Shown here piece by piece: positions 11,271 to 21,340 of a stretch of DNA of 64,000 nt. The notes under the pieces were generated by a model. The model made no database searches, was not told the origin of the DNA, and worked only from the letters and a program-made list of their open reading frames with translations. The position numbers were made by a program, and so were the translations under genes. Source of the DNA: Zarea fungicola. Lineage: Eukaryota > Ascomycota > Sordariomycetes > Hypocreales > Cordycipitaceae. The DNA lies in the NCBI GenBank assembly GCA_900169235.1, contig FWCC01000327.1, forward strand, positions 1 through 64,000, in the 5' to 3' direction. Position 1 is the first letter of the stretch; each line of letters begins with the position of its first letter.

Positions 11271-12289
11271 TTAAACGATGGTGGGGATGGTAACGCCGAG
11301 GGCAACATACGCGGTAAAAAGCCTTTGATCCGTAGCCTGTAGAGCCTCTTGCTCCATCTTATGTATCATATCCTTGTACTGGGGGGGATCTTTTTCGAGC
11401 ATTATAAGCGTGGGAAGCACACGTCCCTCGATATCCAATAGGAAGGCTTTTCCCGGGATTGGTATAGTCTTGGATGTGACCTGATGAAAGCCGGACTTCG
11501 CAAGATGGGAACTTATGGCGGCCGGGCCCATCGGCTGCTGCCAAGCTGTTTTCCGCTGTCCAGCAGTTTCCCACAATTCTTTGTACTCTTGCCAGCCTTC
11601 AGCGGGTGCACAAAGCTCAAACTCGATCAGGTCTACCGTGCCCCCGGGTTTCATTATGCGGTAAAGGTCATTGAAAAATTGATCTGGGTCTACCAAACGG
11701 TCCACTAGCGACAGGCTGTGTACGTAGTCGTACAAATTGTCATTGAATGGTATCTCGCTCTCGAAGTTGCGCACCTGGAGCCTGCAGTTGTCAGGCGTTT
11801 GGGAATTGAAGTTATCCACGGTGTCAATTCCATCCACATTAACAAGGGGAAGTAATGCCGCAACAGCCCTGTTCACAAATTAGATTAATATCTACTGCAC
11901 ACCGGAATACTCACGCAGCCCAGTCTCCACTTCCGCAGTTGACGTCAAGGACAGATTGGATGTCATGTTTAATTGGCGCGTTGAGTAGCTTCACGCCTGC
12001 TGTAAGGAGCGCATTATGGCTAACGTTATTAGTAGGCATATTTTACAAGCATGCCTTAACTTACAAGTAAGTAGACGCAAGCCGTGCTTGGGAGTCAGCC
12101 AGGCTTTCTCTCTGTTAGCAAACACCGACATGTTGCGAGGATGAATACAAACCGCCAATGTGAGCCGAAGTAGCTGCCTATTGTTCTCTCATGCCAAACA
12201 CAGTGGTCATACTCAGAGTTTGAGCAAGTGGAGCTTGACGAAGTGGGTGAAGGGACCAAGTCCTCAGTGTCGGTAGTGTGCAGAGCCAT
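11271..12289 (-). CDS. LaeA-like SAM-dependent methyltransferase (second copy)
   Basis: Four exons (12289-12153, 12111-12065, 11999-11915, 11868-11271), about 288 aa, all joins in frame with short introns of 41-65 bp. SAM motif I is SVLDVNCGSGDWAAAVA, followed by VDGIDTVDN, YDYVHSLSLVDRLVDPDQFF and IMKPGGTVDLIEFE (family: LKPGGW-EhxE). It belongs to the same fungal methyltransferase family as 5797-7047 but is clearly divergent from it. N-terminus is short and Ser-rich. LaeA-type proteins act in the nucleus on secondary metabolism and development, while others methylate small molecules; which applies here is not visible. Confidence 0.8.
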
Positions 12290-12396
12290 TGCTAACAGGA
12301 GAAATCTGCCAAGTTCGTACCAGGATAGACATGATTATTAAATACTTTGAGAATAGCGTAGTATATTTAATCTAGGCACTAATCCAAGTAACTTAG

Positions 12397-12996
12397 TCAG
12401 GCTATGAATTCCCTATCTTTTGCTGCTGCCACTTGACGGATCACGTTCCGCAGGATGTCCATCCCCTCTGTCCCATTCCGCCGCACAGCCACCAACTTTT
12501 GGCCCGAAGAGGGTTGCCTTGCTTGGTAATAATTTTCGGCCGTCGAGTCACTGAGAGTGACTATAATGTCAAAGTAAGAGCTGTCCTGAAGATACTCTGT
12601 ATCTGCAATGATCCGGATAGAAATTGAGCTGGCTGAAACTGGGTAGTCCCAACTCCTAACAACCGGCCGGCGAAAGCCCATATTCTTTAAGTCAGAAGCG
12701 AGTTTTGTAAGTGGCTTCCTCAAAAGACATTCAAACGAGGGGAAAAGGTCGATGTCGCGTGTTGTATTAGCCAGTTTATTGCCTGTTGTATTGTCCGTTG
12801 TATCGCGTGTTGTATTGGCCAGTGTATCGCGTGCTGTATTGGCCAGTGTATTGCGTGTTGTATTGACTACCGTATCGCCGCGCTCAACATCAATGTCGAC
12901 GGGTATCTTATTGTCTTGGCTCAGCCAGCCCCACCACCAGGCCATGGCCAGAGCAAGCCATTCTCTAAATGTGGAAAGTAACTGCAGGCATTCCAT
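12397..12996 (-). CDS. Hypothetical protein with decapeptide repeats and an N-terminal hydrophobic segment
   Basis: ATG 12996 gives 199 aa. The N-terminus carries a Trp-rich hydrophobic segment (WLALAMAWWWGWL), possibly a membrane anchor. It is followed by imperfect repeats of the type LANTTRDT (about 12750-12880), then a folded-looking C-terminal half (FPSFECLLRKPLTKLASDLKNMGF, SSYFDIIVTLSD). The DNA repeat is made of TTGTATT-GxC-based units of ~18-30 bp. No family recognised. Confidence 0.5.
   Translation of the reverse strand: MECLQLLSTFREWLALAMAWWWGWLSQDNKIPVDIDVERGDTVVNTTRNTLANTARDTLANTTRDTTDNTTGNKLANTTRDIDLFPSFECLLRKPLTKLASDLKNMGFRRPVVRSWDYPVSASSISIRIIADTEYLQDSSYFDIIVTLSDSTAENYYQARQPSSGQKLVAVRRNGTEGMDILRNVIRQVAAAKDREFIA
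12752..12875. repeat. Coding minisatellite in the 12397-12996 gene
   Basis: Units built on the core GTGTTGTATTGGCCAGT repeat with substitutions, encoding NTTRDTLA-type peptides on the minus strand. Confidence 0.6.
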
Positions 12997-14084
12997 TTTT
13001 TTCGTGTATTTATTGGATATACAGGTGGTCTTGAGCAATATGATGGTGGTGGGCAAAAGCCCCTAGATATTTATCTTTCGTAGGCGATGGAATATGGACG
13101 CAGATTGTGCCATTGACCTTCTGTTAACCTCGGCTCATCTTCCCGAGTAAGCTTTATGATGCATTCGTCGTCGGGTTGACTTTTGCAACGTAACCTTGTC
13201 TCCATGGGCAGCTCTCGGAACTTCATTTCCTGGGGTGCCTGTAAAGTCTTGAAGCTCGGAACTGCTCCATTGAATCTATCAACAGAGCCACCTGACCCTA
13301 AGAAACATTAGCGGGGGCAATATTTGGACAGACAGACAGACGGCTGACGTACAGGTAGAATAGCAAATAATGAGGGTACTTGGCTGCTTCCACATATTGG
13401 TTACTTTTGTTACAAGGCCTAGACAAAACAGAGTAATTTGCTGCCATCTTGAAATATATACTTTATCCTACCTTCTAGCTGTATGAACTGTAACCAAGCG
13501 GATACGGCACAAAAATGGCTTACAGCTAGCTACTAACGATGGTAGCAGCATGTCAGACAACAAAAGTTGGCGCAATTTCCTTTTGCCGCGGATCTGCATG
13601 CGTGGACCCATGGATTACTACATCGAAGTCTGTGTAATGAGTAGCCTGCATACCCGTACTCTAAGACAGCCCACGACTCCCAATAGAAGCTCTAGCTATT
13701 GGCAAGAAACACGATGTGATGGTGTGGGACATAGTTGTACGGGCCCTGTCAAGAGAATGCCACGCTGAGGGCGGGGTGGGCCGGATAGATACCACTGTGC
13801 CACACCATACCAGTAGCTTTTGAAAGGAAAGACGGACATCCTGTAGACTGTACCCTCCATTTTCATGACATCCAAGACACCAGGTGCATGCAGATCAGAC
13901 ACTCGAAAAACGCCAACGCTAAACCCAAACTCGTAAATTTTCATAATTATGAAAATTTACGAGTTTGGGTTTAGCGTCGGCGCTTTTAGCTTGTCTACAC
14001 TTCACGTGAGGGCAAGCCGTATCCTTCCTGCCACTGGCTGCTCTGTGTGCTCGGCCAATTCTAAACTGTCCAAAGTCCTCCCAC
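12997..14084. other. Long spacer containing a large palindrome
   Basis: No well-supported gene in about 1.1 kb. A minus-strand frame at 13696-13944 and a plus-strand frame starting at 13949 begin with the same 11 residues because both start inside the palindrome at 13906-13987; neither has other support. Confidence 0.45.
13906..13987. repeat. 82-bp near-perfect palindrome (inverted repeat, no spacer)
   Basis: Left arm 13906-13946 and right arm 13947-13987 are reverse complements with two mismatches; the central 62 bp (13916-13977) are perfect. At both mismatches the left arm has A where the mirrored right arm has G, that is, both are transitions of the same direction. The arms read MKIYEFGFSVG outward on each strand. 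Confidence 0.9.
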
Positions 14085-15687
14085 ATGGCGCTGGTATCGC
14101 ACAATCGCCCCGTTGCAAGATTAGACGATTTTATAGCATATTTATCTTACGTCGGCGAGGATGAAAAGTGCCGACTATTTCGGGAGCTGCGTTGCCTGGA
14201 ACCACAGCTTTTCGAATCAATCGCAAAAGAGTCAACAGAAGAGAGCTCTAAACAAACTAGCAGCCCCACACGTAATGGGCAGAGCAGCATCGCCTCTCAA
14301 AATCCAACCTCAACACAGGAGCAAGAAGGACCAACGGCGGAGAGCACTGTTCGAACTGCGTCCACCAACGCATTAGAGAAGGCTAGCAACAGGCCCCTGC
14401 AGCATATTCCGAAATGTTTTCAAACGACCCCGTCTGGGGTTATGCAACTTCTATATACAACCAACCCAGAAACTTTCTTCATGAAAAATGATGGAGTTGC
14501 CTCCTCGGACATTCTCGACGCCCTGCTTCAAATCAACAACAACAACTGGCTAAATGCCATACGCCGAAGATTCCACGCCATAGCGCTCTATTCCTATTTT
14601 ATGACAGAAAAACAGAAGTCTGCTGTTCGTGACCAGGGTCAGGTCTTTTCTGACTTTATCCGCAAAGGAAAAGTTATTCGGGAGGGATTCACAAAAAAAG
14701 CTCTGGTAAAGACACTGAAGGATCATTGCAACGTAGGTGGTAGATATATGAACTTCGCGACCGGGCTATCATGGAGTGCTCTGTTATCATTACGTCCGGA
14801 TCGGTGGACATAGTAAGGCACAGACAAACTATTGAATATCCAGTGACTGGCCCACGCTTACCCATATAGTTACGAAAAGAGAATCTCCTATCTCGAAGGA
14901 ACGGCCTTCAGAGACGAAATTCTATCGACTTTGAAAGCCGAAGGACTCGTATACGTTAAAACGGCAGCAGAGGAATCGATTGAATGTAAGCTTGAAGCAA
15001 TAGCCTGTAAGTTTCGAGATTGGATTTATGAGACATGGCGAGAACGAATCGTGCCACCTACAACAAATCCCGAGGCTCTTGCTCCTTCTGGCACCAAATC
15101 GAAAAAACGCAAACATAACGACGGCGACGGCGAACAGAATGGGCCACCACGAGAGCCTCCGGCCAATACGGTCCAGTTCGTTGCAGTCAACGCGTGCCCG
15201 AGAGCTGAAGCTTCAACCTACACCAACAATCTCGGAGTCATGACAGTTGCCCAGGCTTGGCAACCGCCGTTTAATGTACCGACTTCCTACGCAACTGAGC
15301 AACAGGCACATCAACTCGACGCGATGATGGCTGCCCAAGACTCGCAACCATTCAACCCACCGACTTCCTACGCAACTGAACAACAGGCACACCAACTCGA
15401 CCTGATGATGGCTGCCCAAGACTGGNNNNNNNNNNNNNNNNNNNNNNNNNNNNNNNNNNNNNNNNNNNNNNNNNNNNNNNNNNNCAATCAACCCACCGAC
15501 TTCCTACCCATCGAGCAATACGCCGCAGACTGGTCAACCGTATGACCATATTTCCTACACAGCCTATATCCAGCAGGACAAGGACATCTTGCCGAGTAGC
15601 GACACAATTTATACGCCTGTCGGTCGATCAGGCTTCAGCATGTCAAACAATGAACCTGCACCAGGCGACCGGATACCCTGCAACTAG
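14085..15687 (+). CDS. Orphan protein with 27-aa repeats interrupted by an assembly gap
   Basis: Exon 1 14085-14812 and exon 2 14870-15687, joined by a 57-bp intron (GTAAGG..TATAG). The N-terminal ~240 aa include FIAYLSYVGEDEKCRLFRE and a helical core (SDILDALLQINNNNWLNAIR, FSDFIRKGKVIREGF, WTYYEKRISYLEGTAFRD). A basic KSKKRKHN stretch may be a nuclear signal. After residue ~330 come 27-aa repeats (81 bp) containing PTSYATEQQAHQLD and MMAAQD. The N gap at 15426-15484 sits inside this array; reading past it, the frame NPPTSYPSSN..PYDH ending at TAG 15687 is the natural one, so the real gap length differs from 59 modulo 3. Function unknown. Confidence 0.6.
15281..15520. repeat. 81-bp tandem repeat array with N gap (15426-15484)
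   Basis: Copies starting at about 15281 and 15362 share ACTTCCTACGCAACTGA and are 81 bp apart; a third partial copy follows the run of 59 Ns. The gap probably reflects collapsed repeat units. Confidence 0.75.
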
Positions 15688-15728
15688 TCATGGCGGCTTT
15701 GGTTGATGAATATATTAATGTTCCGAGT

Positions 15729-16238
15729 TCATCCACTAGGTTTTGTGTGAAACGCCCAAATGTCTAGAAAGACGTCGTCATCTGCTCGTAACTCCCAGCC
15801 ATCCGGTACAAACAGGGCATTCTTATAATCCCAAACAAGAGCCCCAGAAGATGTTTCACTTGTTTCCTTCCTTGGAGGTTGTACCTTCACAGCTATGCCT
15901 GTGTTGTTGCAAGGTAACTGGATGGCGACCGTCGTGTGGCACCCGTTGATGATCAAAGGTATCCCTTTCCTCAGCAGTATTGTGTTTTTCTTGACAGATT
16001 TGATATTCGGATCGCGCTCTTTGAGTTTCTCGCCCTTTTCTTATTAGCGCGGTATCGATCGCATGGGCACCATCTTACGAACCACTATCCTTAATAGCGA
16101 GAGGTATAGTTGTTCGCTCACGGGCGAGAACGGCTATACATTATTGTGATCTCTCTCGTCGTCGTTAAGACATTTCCTTGCTTCCGTCGCAAGCCTAAGC
16201 TGCTCGGAAGACAAAGGGACCGTGTCGCAGGTTGCCAT
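15729..16238 (-). CDS. Small orphan protein, two exons
   Basis: Exon 1 16238-16140 and exon 2 16034-15729, about 134 aa, if the 105-bp intron ends at GAAAAG (GCTAAT branch just upstream). The product runs MATCDTVPLSSEQLRLATEA, then GEKLKERDPNIKSVKKNTIL, IPLIINGCHTTVAIQLPC and ends WELRADDDVFLDIWAFHT. It reads like a compact beta-rich domain; family not recognised. An in-frame ATG at 16364 would add 42 residues. The join is the only one I found that keeps frame. Confidence 0.45.
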
Positions 16239-16364
16239 AATGTTGCCATGCCAGTGGCTCAATTTTCGATTGGTGGGATGGCTTAAGGCTTGTGACTGTG
16301 GTTCACCCCGCCGGATAAACAAGGCGCCGAACCGAGGCTTACCGGAACCACCTGGTTGTAGCAT

Positions 16365-17316
16365 AGCGTCCGTGACTGGAAATGATCGAAGGCAGCGGAC
16401 GGCTTATTGTGTGGTAGTCATGCTACTTATAAGTTACAACAGAAACGGTTATTCTTAAATTTTCCCTCATTTGATTAGGGTTGGGCTGCGAGTTTTGGGC
16501 TTTAGCCACATTTGTGGTCAGGCGTCGTGATCACGGGCCGACTACCTGTTGCCCGACGAAAGGCGGCCTGAGACGAAACAGAAGGGCAACAGTAATAAAA
16601 TTGATTAATTTAAATTGTCACTCAGCCGAAATCAGCCCCCTGCTACTGTCAAAATATGGCACGCTATACCATGCACAGCCTCCCTAGCTTTTGAGGTAGG
16701 ATCGCCGTGTGTAGTATGAAGCTGGAACAATGTAAACCACGCTGCCGGAATAATGTCCATCGCAAATAAATATAAATAATACCAAGTGAGCCTAACACAG
16801 ATTTCTATAGTCAAAAATCAACACAAAATAATGCTCAAACATCAATTGGAAGCTTACGATCGTGGGTGTGCCTACTTGGAACCTTATGAACTCTTCCAAG
16901 TACAACATCTTGCTGCTGTTCGACGTTCGCCGAGGACGGAAGAGAGCGAACTGATTTTTCGAAAAATTCTTTTTCTGGGAAATACTCGAGGTGAAGCGAC
17001 AACATTTCATTTGCCACACGTCGCCCATGGCCAACATCAACAGAGTCAGACCTTTACGCATTATCAGACCGTCATCAAGCTATCTACAATTGAGGCTATC
17101 GCGTTGCAAACTACGTCTTGTTGCATGGCTTCTAGGACAGTTAATCAGACATGGGAAACTATACAGCGAGCCGGGTACGCTATCAGTCCATGGTTTGTCT
17201 CCATAAACTAACACGGTCAGTCCGCCGACACCCAACGAGGTTGACAGGGAATACCTTAATTGTGTCTGGGCGGTCATTACACTAATCTTGTTAGTCCTTC
17301 GCTCCTTGGTATTGCT
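16365..17316. other. Spacer with weak open frames
   Basis: A plus-strand frame (16786-17211) and overlapping minus-strand frames are open but have no splice context, family or clear codon character. I do not support a gene here. Confidence 0.4.
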
Positions 17317-17896
17317 ATGCTGGCTAATCCTCACAGTAATGAGGGTATCGAACCGTCTGCACGGGATGACTGGGAGACCCTTCAGCGTGCAATCGAAGCG
17401 CTTTCCCTGCCATCATCACCGGCATTGCGAGAACGTACCCGCGAACTAAAACAACACCTGCTCGTCTATAGAGGCCAGAAAACTGCGGTACCACCTTTGT
17501 CTGTCGTGCCGTCAAATAATGCGCAGATGCTGCAGCATTTGCTCTGTACTATCTTTGACAGAATCCTGGTTTTGCGGTTCTTGGTACGGAAGACCGAAGC
17601 TGCCAATATTAGAGAAGAGTTCCATCTTCTACTGGGTTGGTTCTATCACACAGCTCCAAACCTCTCAACAGTAGATAGAGCTTTCCTTTTGCAACGGTAC
17701 GACACAAGCAGTTCTCCAATCAATATATCCGACTAACATTAGTAGCGAACAAACGGTTATTAAATGGATTCTGGAAGATCTTCCCGAGTTTAGGAACAAA
17801 TTGACTGTGCCGCCAATAAGGCAGCTTACTGAGGTGTCTGCAACTATTACTGAGAGCAAGAATGTCTGTATAGTCGACTCAAGTCTCAAGCTATGA
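17317..17896 (+). CDS. Small helical orphan protein
   Basis: Exons 17317-17696 and 17743-17896, about 177 aa. The intron is textbook (GTACGA, GACTAAC, ATTAG) and joins LLQ to RSEQTVIKWILEDLPEF in frame. The protein is mostly helical: DDWETLQRAIEALSL, RERTRELKQHLLVYRG, LQHLLCTIFDRILVLRFLV, EEFHLLLGWFYHTAPN. No domain recognised. Confidence 0.6.
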
Positions 17897-18051
17897 AACA
17901 ATATAGCAGCATAGTGAAGTTTATTTTAGCTTTAATAAACAAGGAATATGTTTATTCAAATTAAGTTAAATAAGGCAGTAACTATATGTGTTCTTGAATT
18001 TAAAGAAGTCGCCCTAGGTCACATTGACCGTAGGCCACATGAGTTCCCTTC

Positions 18052-20310
18052 TCAAGGAACTGGGAAGGCCTCTAGATTTTGCGCAACATAGTAAATATCT
18101 GGGTCGTCCTGTGTAAGCTTCCTGTCCGCTCCATGCACTGGAAGCAGACAAGCAACCTTGAGATGCATTAGTTTTATTGCATAGTACAATGCCGGCTTCC
18201 CTTTAGAGCTCAGGGCGTTGACGTTGGCACCTGCGGTGAGTAGGGCCTTGACTGTGTCTAGGCGTCCTTCTAATGCTGCATGATGAATGGCGGCGTCGCC
18301 GCGCCCGTCTGTGTGATTGATGTCAGCGCCCAATTGAGCCAAAGTCGGTACCAGTTCCGCGTGTCCCGCTGTCACAGCAACATGTAATGGCGTCAGTCCA
18401 GCATTGCATACAGCATCAACAGAAGCCCCGGACCAGACCAGCCGGATAGCGACTGACGCGTGACCGTGCAAGGCGGCGACATGGAGAGCTGTCTGCCCAT
18501 TGTGACACCGCTCATCAATCGGCACACCATAATCAAGAACCGCTGCCACAGTCAAAGAACACCCAGACTCCGACGCTGCGTGAAGCAAGCCAGACCCATC
18601 TGTCAATTTTGTGTTGAATGAAGACCCCATCCCGCGCAGGGCTAGCATTATGGTGACGTGGCCGTGACGTGCCGCGTAGTGGACAGGCATGGCGTGGGTG
18701 TCATCTCTGGAGTTGAGACGACTGCCGCCGTCCAAGAGAAGCTCCATGGCTTGGAAGTTCATGGTGCCAGCGGCCCAGTGCAGTGGTGTTGCGCCAACGG
18801 CATCAGCTGCATTTGGGTCGGCACCATGCTGAAGCAGGAGGCTGACCAGGCTGGGGTCGTTCCTCAGCGTGGCATGGTGAAGCGCAGTCTCACGACGGCT
18901 GAAGCCGGAGCCAAGCCGTGCTCTCGCGGCCAGGAGCAGATGGACCAATTCTAGCTTGTTTTTCTTAACTGCACTTACAAGCATGGAAAAACTATCCATT
19001 TTTCTGATGTCGACATCGGGGAGCAATGTCGCGACAATGTCAGTCGCACCATACGTGCAGGCTGCGAAGCAAAGATTCATCTTACCCGCATTATTAAGAT
19101 ATGGAATACTTTCCCAGTTCATCAAGAGAAGTTCCATGATGCAATGGTAGTGGTGCGCCTCCGCATTCTTTGTGATAAGTGAGGATGTGTAGGTCTGTAG
19201 AAGTCGAGCTACATTCACATTTTCCTCCTCGGCGGCAAAAGTGTACGCAAAGAAACCATTGTACGTCTGTATATTTGCATCGGCTCCGCACATGAGAAGC
19301 TCTTTGGTGGCAGAAGGGTCTCTCCTCCGAGCAGCATACATTAACGCAGTCATGTTCACAAGACCAACGTCGTTGATATCTGCACCGTGCTCAACCAACG
19401 CACGGATTGTGGCCGCGGTTCCCGATCTAGCAGCGGCATGTAGCGGAGCTTCAGCTCTATTATCTGTCGCAAGGACTCGAGCATTGCTCTCTATCAGAAC
19501 TGTTACAGCCGCGGTATGGCCATGCTGCGAAGCAAGGTGCAGCGGCGTCGCCAGATCTGAATCAGTGACGTTTGGATCGGCGCCCGCGTCGACCAATTGA
19601 CGAATGATAGCCACATCCCCGGCAGCTGCAGCATAGCTAATGGCAGTAGAGCCAGAAGAGCTTGATGCCATGACGTTGCTGGTATAGCCTATCAACATGC
19701 TGGCAGTGTCCGAATTGCCGCACCGTGCAGCTTCGAGTAAGGGAGTAGCGTCGTCATTGTCGATGGCGTCCGGGTCGGCGCCATACGCCAGCAGCACCTC
19801 AATGGTCTCTGGGCAAGCTTCTTGAGCTCCAAGGTGAAGCGGTGTTGCGCCCAGCTCGTCCCGAATGTGAACATTTGCACCAGCTTGAAGAAGCAATCGG
19901 CAAATGTCAAGACTTTCGGCTTGCACAGCGTAGTGCAAAGCAGACTGTCCTCTCTCAAATCTCTCGTCTGGGTGGAACCTGCTTTGGAGGAGTAGCGACG
20001 CAGTGCAGCCATGGCCTGACTGAACCGCCAGCATTAGAGGAGTTCGGCCCTCAAAGTCAAAGACCCCAGCCATGGGCTGCTTCAGCTCTCGAGAGGCCGC
20101 GATGGAGGCCTTCGCAACTTTGCAGTTTCCTCTGGCCGCTGCCCATAGTAATGCGGTGCGTCTATCTGATGCATCCCGGAAGAGAAGATGGGCTTGAAAC
20201 TCAAGGAACACAGGATGTGCCCGTATCAATACAGAAATATCCCGGATAGGCAGCTGGGAAATGATGAGACATTTCAACTCTGGGGATATGGAAAGCAACG
20301 AGGCCATCAT
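18052..20310 (-). CDS. F-box-like / ankyrin-repeat protein A
   Basis: Single exon, 752 aa. Residues ~4-45 (LLSISPELKCLIISQLPIRD..) resemble an F-box. From ~50 to 735 are about 18 ankyrin repeats, many canonical (GRTPLMLAVQSGHG, GATPLHLGAQEACPETIEVL, GQTALHVAALHGHASVAIRL). A non-repeat insert near residue 385-440 (HYHCIMELLLMNWESIPYLN ... MDSFSML) is shared with the paralogue at 43439-45673. F-box proteins of this layout could act as substrate adaptors of SCF ubiquitin ligases, with ankyrins binding the target; this is inference. Start at the first of two consecutive ATGs. Confidence 0.9.
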   Translation of the reverse strand: MMASLLSISPELKCLIISQLPIRDISVLIRAHPVFLEFQAHLLFRDASDRRTALLWAAARGNCKVAKASIAASRELKQPMAGVFDFEGRTPLMLAVQSGHGCTASLLLQSRFHPDERFERGQSALHYAVQAESLDICRLLLQAGANVHIRDELGATPLHLGAQEACPETIEVLLAYGADPDAIDNDDATPLLEAARCGNSDTASMLIGYTSNVMASSSSGSTAISYAAAAGDVAIIRQLVDAGADPNVTDSDLATPLHLASQHGHTAAVTVLIESNARVLATDNRAEAPLHAAARSGTAATIRALVEHGADINDVGLVNMTALMYAARRRDPSATKELLMCGADANIQTYNGFFAYTFAAEEENVNVARLLQTYTSSLITKNAEAHHYHCIMELLLMNWESIPYLNNAGKMNLCFAACTYGATDIVATLLPDVDIRKMDSFSMLVSAVKKNKLELVHLLLAARARLGSGFSRRETALHHATLRNDPSLVSLLLQHGADPNAADAVGATPLHWAAGTMNFQAMELLLDGGSRLNSRDDTHAMPVHYAARHGHVTIMLALRGMGSSFNTKLTDGSGLLHAASESGCSLTVAAVLDYGVPIDERCHNGQTALHVAALHGHASVAIRLVWSGASVDAVCNAGLTPLHVAVTAGHAELVPTLAQLGADINHTDGRGDAAIHHAALEGRLDTVKALLTAGANVNALSSKGKPALYYAIKLMHLKVACLLPVHGADRKLTQDDPDIYYVAQNLEAFPVP

Positions 20311-20908
20311 GGAAGGCGTTGACGGGGGCTACGTTTACCGTGTATGGCAATGCAGGGACTCGGGCCTTATACGGCTTAAAATTGTGGTACCATGCGGACA
20401 AAACCTTGGTTCGACGAAATCTAATTTAAGACAACAGAGGCCTGGACCGGGCCTTGGGCGCCACCAGCTCGCCGGTGAGCCCCTCTTCAGCGCCCGGTGG
20501 CGTGCCGTAAAGCCCCTCTTCAGCAACGCCATCGGCGCCGTGAGAGCCTGAATTACATCCATCATTCGAGTCACAGGCCGGCCATCGAGGCCGGGGTGGG
20601 GCCACTCGCCATCGCAGTGAACGTTTTGTGACGGCGCTTTCTTCTCCGCACAAGTAGGCGCGTCGACAGGAACAATGATTGGTGGGCTCTCTGTAGAGAA
20701 TCAATATGGTGGTTTCTAAATATGGCTGCTTCGCAGAGGCATGTTGATCGTATACAAATCCGGGGGATTGAGTACAGAGGGGGTGTGCTGATTCAATCCT
20801 TACTCTATCCTCTGTCTATTTTAAGTAAATTACCTATTATCTGAGATATAAAATGATAGAAGAGTAGCTTCAATTTAGAGGAGAAGAAGACAATAGGAAT
20901 AAATTAAC
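20311..20908. other. Spacer with short GC-rich direct repeats
   Basis: At 20440-20535 the words GCCCCTCTTCAGC and CGGTGAGC/CGGTGGCG recur, giving overlapping GC-rich frames in all phases. The remainder is AT-rich. No gene supported. Confidence 0.45.
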
Positions 20909-21340
20909 ATGTCTAGCTCACTGTGCCTGGTTCCATACCAGGAGAAGGTAGAGATCCTGGAAAGCTCCATTCAATGTCTTGCAGATGCAGCGCGCGCCCT
21001 TAAATACAGTCGCGGCACAATAAACTTACTACTCTGTGAGCTATCTGACCTTGACGCGAGGACATCAGAGACCATGGAGCAAATCAAGGAATTCATTTGC
21101 TCGTTTGAGGATGAGGTTTGTCCTGTCCTTTTCTACAGGCCACTGGCGGGTTTACAATATACAGGTACTGACGATTGGGCGGTCACTATAGTTATCGCCG
21201 AGCACTCCTACCGCACCAACCTCACCGCGGCTGCCATGGAACTCGCATATCTCAAAGGGAGTGGAAGAAGGCCAATCACAGTAGCGCGAGAAACTACATT
21301 ATTAATGGCGACCATTATATATTTAGATAACTTAACTTAA
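20909..21340 (+). CDS. Small coiled-coil orphan, paralogue of 25393-25635
   Basis: ATG 20909, 143 aa. The N-terminal ~70 aa are helical with heptad character (VEILESSIQCLADAARALKY, INLLLCELSDLDARTSETME, IKEFICSFEDEVCPVLF). The same pattern of L-x2-LD followed by a long helix and V-L-F occurs in the 80-aa product at 25393-25635. The C-terminal half (DDWAVTIVIAEHSYRTNLTA) is unique to this copy. Function unknown. Confidence 0.55.
   Translation: MSSSLCLVPYQEKVEILESSIQCLADAARALKYSRGTINLLLCELSDLDARTSETMEQIKEFICSFEDEVCPVLFYRPLAGLQYTGTDDWAVTIVIAEHSYRTNLTAAAMELAYLKGSGRRPITVARETTLLMATIIYLDNLT

Noticed and set aside
18658..20249. Several open frames opposite the ankyrin gene A, and similar ones opposite gene B
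   Set aside because: Shadows of codon-biased ankyrin coding sequence on the other strand.
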